A stretch of DNA of 6,812 nucleotides from positions 1 through 6,812 of the forward strand of contig JAGPUU010000242.1 in assembly GCA_018067325.1 (NCBI GenBank), written 5' to 3'. This document shows positions 1 to 4,393 of the stretch, piece after piece. The translations under genes and the position numbers were made by a program. Every line of letters begins with the position of its first letter. Position 1 is the first letter of the stretch. The stretch is from Amphritea sp. (GTDB lineage: Bacteria > Pseudomonadota > Gammaproteobacteria > Pseudomonadales > Balneatricaceae). Under the pieces are notes generated by a model. The model was not told where the DNA came from. It worked only from the letters and a program-made list of their open reading frames with translations, and did not search any database.

Positions 1-45
1 CAATAGATTAACAGTCTACTGCTCTACCAACTGAGCTATCGAGGA
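1..45 (-). tRNA. tRNA-Asn (anticodon GTT), 5' part, cut by window edge
   Basis: Read on the minus strand from 45 down to 1, this gives the first 45 bases of a tRNA. The acceptor strand TCCTCGA is followed by TA and a D-arm with the standard AGCTCAGTTGGTAGAGC. The anticodon arm AGACTGTTAATCT follows, with GTT exactly at tRNA positions 34-36 (window 12-10), after T33 and before A37. GTT decodes asparagine, and the 5' bases resemble E. coli tRNA-Asn. The variable loop, T-arm and 3' acceptor strand lie outside the window, so cloverleaf closure cannot be checked. The 3' end, where elements usually integrate, points left and away from ycaO. Confidence 0.93.
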
Positions 46-66
46 ACACCTCAACCGTGGCGGCGT

Positions 67-95
67 ATATTAATGATGAGCAGGGGGAGCGTCAA
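67..95 (-). promoter_or_regulatory. Sigma-70 promoter of the tRNA-Asn gene
   Basis: On the minus strand, a -35 box TTGACG (95-90) and a -10 box TAATAT (72-67) are separated by exactly 17 bases. Transcription would start near 60, about 15 bases before the mature tRNA 5' end. The bases just after the -10 box (ACGCCGCC) are GC-rich, like the discriminator of stringently controlled stable-RNA promoters. That regulatory reading is an inference. Confidence 0.8.
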
Positions 96-347
96 GCACA
101 ATAAGTAAAATTTCTACTGTTTTTTTAAGTGGTTAAATAACAATCGGGTGGGCTGGGTTGATGGCATTTATAAGTCTCGGATTTAATTAGTGCGGCCTGA
201 CGTTTCGTTCAAAGGATGTTTTCTGTATAACAGGCGTATATACGCCGGAATCTGTACTGTTTTATATAGAATTGAGGGTTGAGAATTTGCTTCTATTCTT
301 CCATGCATCCGGCTCTTCAAAAATATAGGTAGGTAAGGATATTCTAT
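96..347. other. Intergenic region between the divergent tRNA-Asn and ycaO genes
   Basis: I see no gene here. The stretch is A/T-rich and must hold the ycaO promoter. The best candidate I can find is weak: TTGAGG (272-277), a 16-base spacer, then TATTCT (294-299). A TATAAC at 226-231 lacks a matching -35 box. A perfect 14-bp palindrome lies at 233-246. The T-run near 121-127 follows only a four-base-pair stem, so I do not call it a terminator. A ribosome binding site AAGGA at 335-339 belongs to ycaO. Confidence 0.6.
233..246. repeat. 14-bp perfect palindrome upstream of ycaO
   Basis: GGCGTATATACGCC equals its own reverse complement. It lies about 100 bases before the ycaO start, and its left arm GGCGTATAT also occurs at 62-70 over the tRNA promoter -10 region. 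A perfect palindrome of this size could be a binding site for a dimeric regulator, or part of a small hairpin. I do not recognise it as a known operator. Confidence 0.4.
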
Positions 348-2078
348 ATGACCATGATTACCGGTAAAGATGCGTCACTTGAAGATTCTATTTCCAGAAT
401 GAGTACGCACCTTCAGACGCTTGGTTTTGAGATAGAAGAAGTGCAGTGGCTTAATCCGGTGCCTAATGTCTGGTCGGTTTATATCCGGGATAGAAGCTGT
501 CCTATGCTTTTTGCCAATGGTAAGGGGGCTAGTCGTGATGCTGCGTTAGCCAGCGCTCTGGGGGAGTATTTTGAGCGCCTGAGTTGTAACTATTTCTTTG
601 CTGATTATTATCTGGGTCAAATAATTTCTGAGGGTGACTTTGTTCATTACCCAAACGAGCGTTGGTTTCCTATTGTGGATGATGGATTACCAGAAGGGTT
701 ACTCGACGGGCCGACCTGGAAGCACTACAACCTGAGTGGCGAGTTGAAAGCATCAATGTTGGTTGATACTAATTCGGGTAGTCATCAACGGGGAATCTGC
801 GCCATCCCGTTCACACGTCAACGTAATCCTGAGAAGGTGTGGATTCCGGTCAATATTGTCGGCAATTTATACGTCAATAACGGTATGGCCGCAGGCAACA
901 CTGTAAATGAAGCACGGGTGCAGGCCCTTTCTGAAATTTTTGAGCGGCATATTAAAAATACCATCATCTCGTCGGGCATCAGCCTGCCAGATATTCCGCA
1001 GTATGTGCTTGATCGCTATCCAAGCGTCGTTGAGTCGATTGACTCACTGCGTAAGCATGGTTTTGTCGTGCTGACAAAAGATGCGTCTTTAGGTGGAAAG
1101 TTCCCGTTAGTTAATGTCACTTTGATCAATCCAGTAGACGGGGGATGTTACGCCTCTTTTGGTGCGCATCCTAAGTTTGAAGTGGCATTGGTACGTGCGG
1201 TTACTGAATTGTTGCAGGGTCGGGCGTTGGATAGTCTGGAGGAGCTTCCTCTACCCGAGTTTGATATTGCCAATGTAGCGGATCAGCATAACCTTGAATC
1301 TCACTTTATTGATTCCAGTGGTTCAGTCGCCTGGGATCTGTTTTCAACAGAAACGGATTATGAGTTTGTTGAGTGGAATATAGAAGGTGATACCCAGGCT
1401 GAATTTGAGCAACTGTGTCACCTGATTCATAAAGTGGATATGGATATCTATATTGCGGATTATGAGCATCTGGGCATCTATAGCTGTCGAATTATCGTGC
1501 CGGGTATGTCTGAGATATATCTGGTCGATGAGCTGGTTTGGAATAATAATAACTCTGGCATCGAACTTCGCGAGCGGTTGTTGGGTTTATCGCAGTTGAA
1601 TGAAAAAGAAGCTGAATCCCTTCTTGTTAATATAGAAGAGGGTGGTTTTGATGATCAGCAGTTGGTAGCTGAAATAATCGGTATTGTGACTGATGCGGCT
1701 ACCGCCTGGAGTACCTTGCGGATAGGTGAGTTAAAGTGTTTGCTAAATCTTATGCTGGGTGAATTGGAAGAAGCATTGGGCTGGAGCGACTGGATACAGC
1801 AGTTCGGTCATTTGGCTGAAGACCGGACGTTATTATATCGTTGTTTACATCAGTGTTTGATGTTCCGGCTGGATAAGGAACGTCAGTTAGAAGAGTATCG
1901 CGGTCTGTTGGATCAGATTTATGGTTCGGAGCGGGTCGCTGAAGTATTAGATATGATAGATGGTAACGCTGTATTTAACGGTTTGGCCTGCTCTTCATTG
2001 GCTTTGGAAGGTTTTCCTGAGCATCAGAACCTGTTGACTACTTATGCTCATCTTCAGCAGGTAAAAAAAAGTAGCTGA
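348..2078 (+). CDS. ycaO: YcaO protein, ATP-dependent accessory factor for ribosomal protein S12 methylthiolation
   Basis: This 576-residue protein aligns with E. coli YcaO (586 residues) along its whole length. YcaO uses ATP to activate amide backbones; the E. coli type is genetically linked to RimO-dependent beta-methylthiolation of ribosomal protein S12 in the cytoplasm. The ATP/Mg-binding pattern of the fold is visible: K7 in the N-terminal GKDA, E73 and E76 in GEYFERL, N184 and E188 in AGNTVNEAR, E196, E199 and R200 in SEIFERH, and R283 in RAVTELLQGR. The C-terminal part, about 400-576, is a helical repeat-like domain. It lacks the proline-rich C-terminus of peptide-cyclising YcaO enzymes, and no precursor peptide or TOMM partner lies nearby, so a housekeeping role is likely. 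The start at 348 has AAGGA eight bases upstream; a second ATG at 354 is less well placed. It is a single-gene unit closed by a terminator. Confidence 0.95.
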   Translation: MTMITGKDASLEDSISRMSTHLQTLGFEIEEVQWLNPVPNVWSVYIRDRSCPMLFANGKGASRDAALASALGEYFERLSCNYFFADYYLGQIISEGDFVHYPNERWFPIVDDGLPEGLLDGPTWKHYNLSGELKASMLVDTNSGSHQRGICAIPFTRQRNPEKVWIPVNIVGNLYVNNGMAAGNTVNEARVQALSEIFERHIKNTIISSGISLPDIPQYVLDRYPSVVESIDSLRKHGFVVLTKDASLGGKFPLVNVTLINPVDGGCYASFGAHPKFEVALVRAVTELLQGRALDSLEELPLPEFDIANVADQHNLESHFIDSSGSVAWDLFSTETDYEFVEWNIEGDTQAEFEQLCHLIHKVDMDIYIADYEHLGIYSCRIIVPGMSEIYLVDELVWNNNNSGIELRERLLGLSQLNEKEAESLLVNIEEGGFDDQQLVAEIIGIVTDAATAWSTLRIGELKCLLNLMLGELEEALGWSDWIQQFGHLAEDRTLLYRCLHQCLMFRLDKERQLEEYRGLLDQIYGSERVAEVLDMIDGNAVFNGLACSSLALEGFPEHQNLLTTYAHLQQVKKSS

Positions 2079-2094
2079 TCAAACAATGATCATG

Positions 2095-2144
2095 TTTTTA
2101 TCTCTTTGATTTTAATGGTTTTTTATATTTTCATGAGATAAAAA
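2095..2144. repeat. 10-bp inverted repeat with a 30-base spacer
   Basis: TTTTTATCTC at 2095-2104 is the exact reverse complement of GAGATAAAAA at 2135-2144. The spacer is very A/T-rich. The pair lies between the ycaO stop and the terminator hairpin. In RNA it could form a long, weak stem, perhaps protecting the ycaO mRNA 3' end. Much of the match is A/T, so some chance contribution is likely. Confidence 0.35.
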
Positions 2145-2146
2145 GA

Positions 2147-2172
2147 CCGCCCTGAATCGGGCGGCTTTTTTT
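2147..2172 (+). terminator. Rho-independent terminator after ycaO
   Basis: The stem CCGCCC (2147-2152) pairs with GGGCGG (2159-2164) around the six-base loop TGAATC, and seven T residues follow directly after a C (2166-2172). An A-run at 2140-2144 precedes the stem, so the element may also work on the minus strand. It separates ycaO from the condensin operon. Confidence 0.92.
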
Positions 2173-2177
2173 GCCTC

Positions 2178-2206
2178 TTGGTCAGTGTGGCTATTTCCGT
2201 TATTAT
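2178..2206 (+). promoter_or_regulatory. Candidate promoter of the jetABC operon
   Basis: TTGGTC (2178-2183), a 17-base spacer and TATTAT (2201-2206, five of six consensus bases) form a plausible sigma-70 promoter immediately after the ycaO terminator. It would give a leader of roughly 35-40 bases before the start at 2250. The -35 box matches at only three positions, so this is tentative. Some promoter is needed here because the terminator isolates the operon. Confidence 0.45.
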
Positions 2207-2233
2207 CGTTAGCTTCACCTTCTTATCGTGCTC

Positions 2234-2238
2234 GGAGA
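2234..2238 (+). promoter_or_regulatory. Ribosome binding site that sets the jetA start
   Basis: GGAGA lies 11 bases before ATG 2250. The reading frame is open upstream to a TTG at 2178, but that TTG abuts the terminator, has no Shine-Dalgarno sequence, and overlaps the likely promoter. Confidence 0.55.
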
Positions 2239-2249
2239 TTTTAACTGAG

Positions 2250-3656
2250 ATGCTTTTCAAAAAGCTTCCCGAAACAATATTTGTCCCTTTTTCGGGACAG
2301 AATAAACATATCTATGAGGCGGTCTTGCTGGATCTGGCCGATCAGTTCTTTGATGAAGATCTGGTAGACCCTTTTGTGCCTAAAGACCTCATCCGTTCTT
2401 GTATTGAAGACACGGTTGTTCGTTTGGGTGTGCGCCGGTGGGAGCCGGAACAAGACGAGTCTGAATCCGATCGTCAGGAATTGCCGCGCTCGACTGCTGA
2501 ATATACCAGTCGAATCTATCGGCGGTTAGTTGAAACCGGTTGGTTGGAAGAGGAACAGCGGATCTACCGCACCTTTGTTCTGTTATCTCCGGCGATCAGC
2601 TATCTGTTGCGAACGCTGGTCGGGATTAACGAGCTGGAAAAGCGAAGTTATGGCGGCGCCGTACTCAACGTTCTCAGTTCTCTGGAATCTGCAGTGAAGG
2701 ACCCAACGGGCCGAGGTATTACTCTGCAGGAAGCAGCTCAGACAGCGGCAGATTTTAGTGCCCATCTGACTGATATGATGCTGGGCTTGCGTGAGTTGAA
2801 AATTACTCTTGCCGCCACCTCCAACCCACAAGAGATTGTGCGAAGCTTCTTTGATCGTTTTGTGGCCCATATTCTTGTGTCTGATTACAAAACACTGAAA
2901 ACAAAGAACAACCCGTTCCGTTTCCGTCGTCAAATTTTGACGATGTTGCGTGATCTACAGTTTGATCCTCTTAAGGTTGAACAGTTGTCAAAGCACTATC
3001 AAGAGCAGTTTGAGCTGAATTTTGCCGATGCTGAGGCGATGGTTCACAGCCATATCAATCGTATTATGCGAATCTTCGAATCGGTAGATCAACGCTTGGC
3101 TACCATCGATGATTTCCGTTACCGGTTGGAGAAGCGGGTAGCCGATACTGTTCGCTATATGGATAAAACAACGCCGGGCATGAGTTCTCGTCTGTCTCGT
3201 TTGATTTCCGATGTATCGAAGCTCGATTCTCGTTCTATACCCCATATAACCAGTCTGGAAACGGTTGCCTTTATCGCGCCCGGTAGCGTTCGTTCGCCGG
3301 TTAGACGCAGGGTTGAAACCAAGCCGCGGGTGATTCGTCCAATCGAGATGGACCCCCGAGTGCTGGAAATGCGCCAACTGTTTAAAGAATACAAGGCTCG
3401 CCGAGAAGTGAGCCCGGAAAATATTGAGCTCTACGTTGAGCGTCACCTGCTTGATAATAAGAAGATTAACGCTTCAGATTTCACCATTGAATGCATTGAG
3501 GATTACATCTGTTTCAGTTATCTGCGTCACATGCGTTCACTGGGTAAGAAAGGGCGGGGTACCGCCAATAAGTATGAGATTAAGTTTGAAGAAAAATATG
3601 TCAACGTCGCGGATATGGTTGAATGTCGCGATTTCAGTATTCAGAGGAAAGTATAA
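2250..3656 (+). CDS. jetA: JetA/MksF-like kleisin subunit of an SMC (Wadjet/MukBEF-type) complex
   Basis: This 468-residue protein is the kleisin-like subunit expected to bridge the SMC heads and bind the MukE-like subunit. The start [21 protein letters not shown] fits the JetA family opening (LF..LPE..F.pLSG.N..iY). The conserved [10 protein letters not shown] follows at 91-100, closing an N-terminal winged-helix region, and a segment at 213-230 ([18 protein letters not shown]) matches the family's LKT...YR..I block. Residues 240-325 are predicted helical/coiled coil. A proline/arginine-rich linker (345-370) leads to the C-terminal domain (371-468) thought to contact the SMC head. I recall these patterns from DUF5716-type JetA of Wadjet types II/III rather than DUF3375 (type I) or E. 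coli MukF; the type is inferred without a search. The start at 2250 is preferred over an upstream TTG (2178), which would add 24 unlike residues. The stop overlaps the next start by one base (TAATG). Confidence 0.8.
   Translation: MLFKKLPETIFVPFSGQNKHIYEAVLLDLADQFFDEDLVDPFVPKDLIRSCIEDTVVRLGVRRWEPEQDESESDRQELPRSTAEYTSRIYRRLVETGWLEEEQRIYRTFVLLSPAISYLLRTLVGINELEKRSYGGAVLNVLSSLESAVKDPTGRGITLQEAAQTAADFSAHLTDMMLGLRELKITLAATSNPQEIVRSFFDRFVAHILVSDYKTLKTKNNPFRFRRQILTMLRDLQFDPLKVEQLSKHYQEQFELNFADAEAMVHSHINRIMRIFESVDQRLATIDDFRYRLEKRVADTVRYMDKTTPGMSSRLSRLISDVSKLDSRSIPHITSLETVAFIAPGSVRSPVRRRVETKPRVIRPIEMDPRVLEMRQLFKEYKARREVSPENIELYVERHLLDNKKINASDFTIECIEDYICFSYLRHMRSLGKKGRGTANKYEIKFEEKYVNVADMVECRDFSIQRKV
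3643..3648 (+). promoter_or_regulatory. Ribosome binding site that sets the jetB start
   Basis: AGAGGA lies seven bases before ATG 3656, inside the end of jetA. An earlier in-frame ATG at 3623 would add 11 residues but has no Shine-Dalgarno sequence, so 3656 is preferred. Confidence 0.75.
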
Positions 3657-4393
3657 TGCTGGGTGATCTGCAGAAAATCATCGGTCGCAGTGATCAGTAT
3701 CAGGAAGAAGATTTCGTTCACGCCGCTAATATGCTGCTGGTGAATCAATTTATCTATGCTGAGCGCTCCGGGCACCGGGACAGTTATTTCCTGGTCGCCT
3801 CTCATGTGGATTACTTTACTAATCTTTTTGCGGCTATCGGCTGGACATTGATCTATCAGCCAGATGAAGCTTATTTGGGGATACTGCCCAAAGGTGAAGA
3901 GCGCTTCCTGCGCCTGAAACTGGATGAGTCATTGTTTCTGCTTTGCCTGCGTCAGCAGTATGAACAGAAGCTGGAAGCCTTTGATGTGGAAGCGGGCCGG
4001 GCTTATATCACCTCAAATGACCTTTTAACGCTCTATGAAAACCTGACAGGGCGTGAGATACCAAATGAAACTCGTTTGAAAGAACTGCTGGCCCTGTTTA
4101 GCCGACATGGCATTATTGAACGGGGTAAGCCCCATGAAACTGATCCTAAAAATATTCCATTAACCATCAATCCGTCTATTCGACAGGTAGTTGTGGAAGA
4201 CTTTATCGGTCAGCTTGAAGGGCTCTGTGAAGAAAATGACGAAGATGATGCGACACCCAGTTTGAGCGAGTCAGAATCCGGCTCTACAGATGAAATAAAG
4301 ATCGAGTCGCTGCCTGCAGAAACGTCAGAGACGTCCATCGCTGAGTCAGAAGACGCAGTAACAGAACAGCCTGCATCTGAGGAGACAAACTGA
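3656..4393 (+). CDS. jetB: JetB/MksE-like (MukE-type) subunit of the SMC complex
   Basis: This protein has 245 residues from the ATG at 3656. Position and size mark it as the MukE-like (KITE) partner that binds the kleisin and modulates the SMC motor. Residues 1-130 contain the pattern typical of MksE/JetB N-termini ([15 protein letters not shown], then [13 protein letters not shown]). They lead into [19 protein letters not shown] at 86-104, matching the family's stretch of acidic residue followed by L.LR..YE. A winged-helix-like segment at 134-180 contains [15 protein letters not shown]. From residue 192 to the end the chain is a low-complexity acidic tail with 19 D/E, many S/T and only one lysine. 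jetA ends TAATG at its start, and its own TGA overlaps the jetC ATG (TGATG), which suggests translational coupling. Assignment rests on context plus remembered family motifs. Confidence 0.78.
   Translation: MLGDLQKIIGRSDQYQEEDFVHAANMLLVNQFIYAERSGHRDSYFLVASHVDYFTNLFAAIGWTLIYQPDEAYLGILPKGEERFLRLKLDESLFLLCLRQQYEQKLEAFDVEAGRAYITSNDLLTLYENLTGREIPNETRLKELLALFSRHGIIERGKPHETDPKNIPLTINPSIRQVVVEDFIGQLEGLCEENDEDDATPSLSESESGSTDEIKIESLPAETSETSIAESEDAVTEQPASEETN

Noticed and set aside
111..127. T-run after a short stem (AGTA/TACT) as a possible terminator.
   Set aside because: The four-base-pair A/T stem is too weak, and no gene ends there.
348..361. ATGACCATGATTAC is identical to the start of E. coli lacZ, hinting at vector DNA.
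   Set aside because: The frame continues as GKDASLEDSI, matching the YcaO N-terminus, and the upstream bases are not lac operator or lac ribosome-binding sequence. The match is coincidental.
2063..2070. Run of eight A residues near the ycaO stop, a possible slippage site.
   Set aside because: A -1 shift meets a TAG at once and the normal stop follows within three codons, so slippage would barely alter the protein.
348..2078. YcaO as part of a thiazole/oxazole-modified peptide cluster.
   Set aside because: No precursor peptide, dehydrogenase or partner protein is nearby, and the proline-rich C-terminus of such enzymes is absent.
2583..3446. Minus-strand open frames of 79 to 152 codons inside jetA.
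   Set aside because: They are shadows of the plus-strand gene with no family-like content and no ribosome binding sites.
2250..4393. True E. coli-type MukF and MukE.
   Set aside because: The N-terminal and central patterns of the first protein fit JetA (DUF5716) better, and the SMC head has GPNGSGKSS with a JetC-like hinge. A profile search is needed to settle this.
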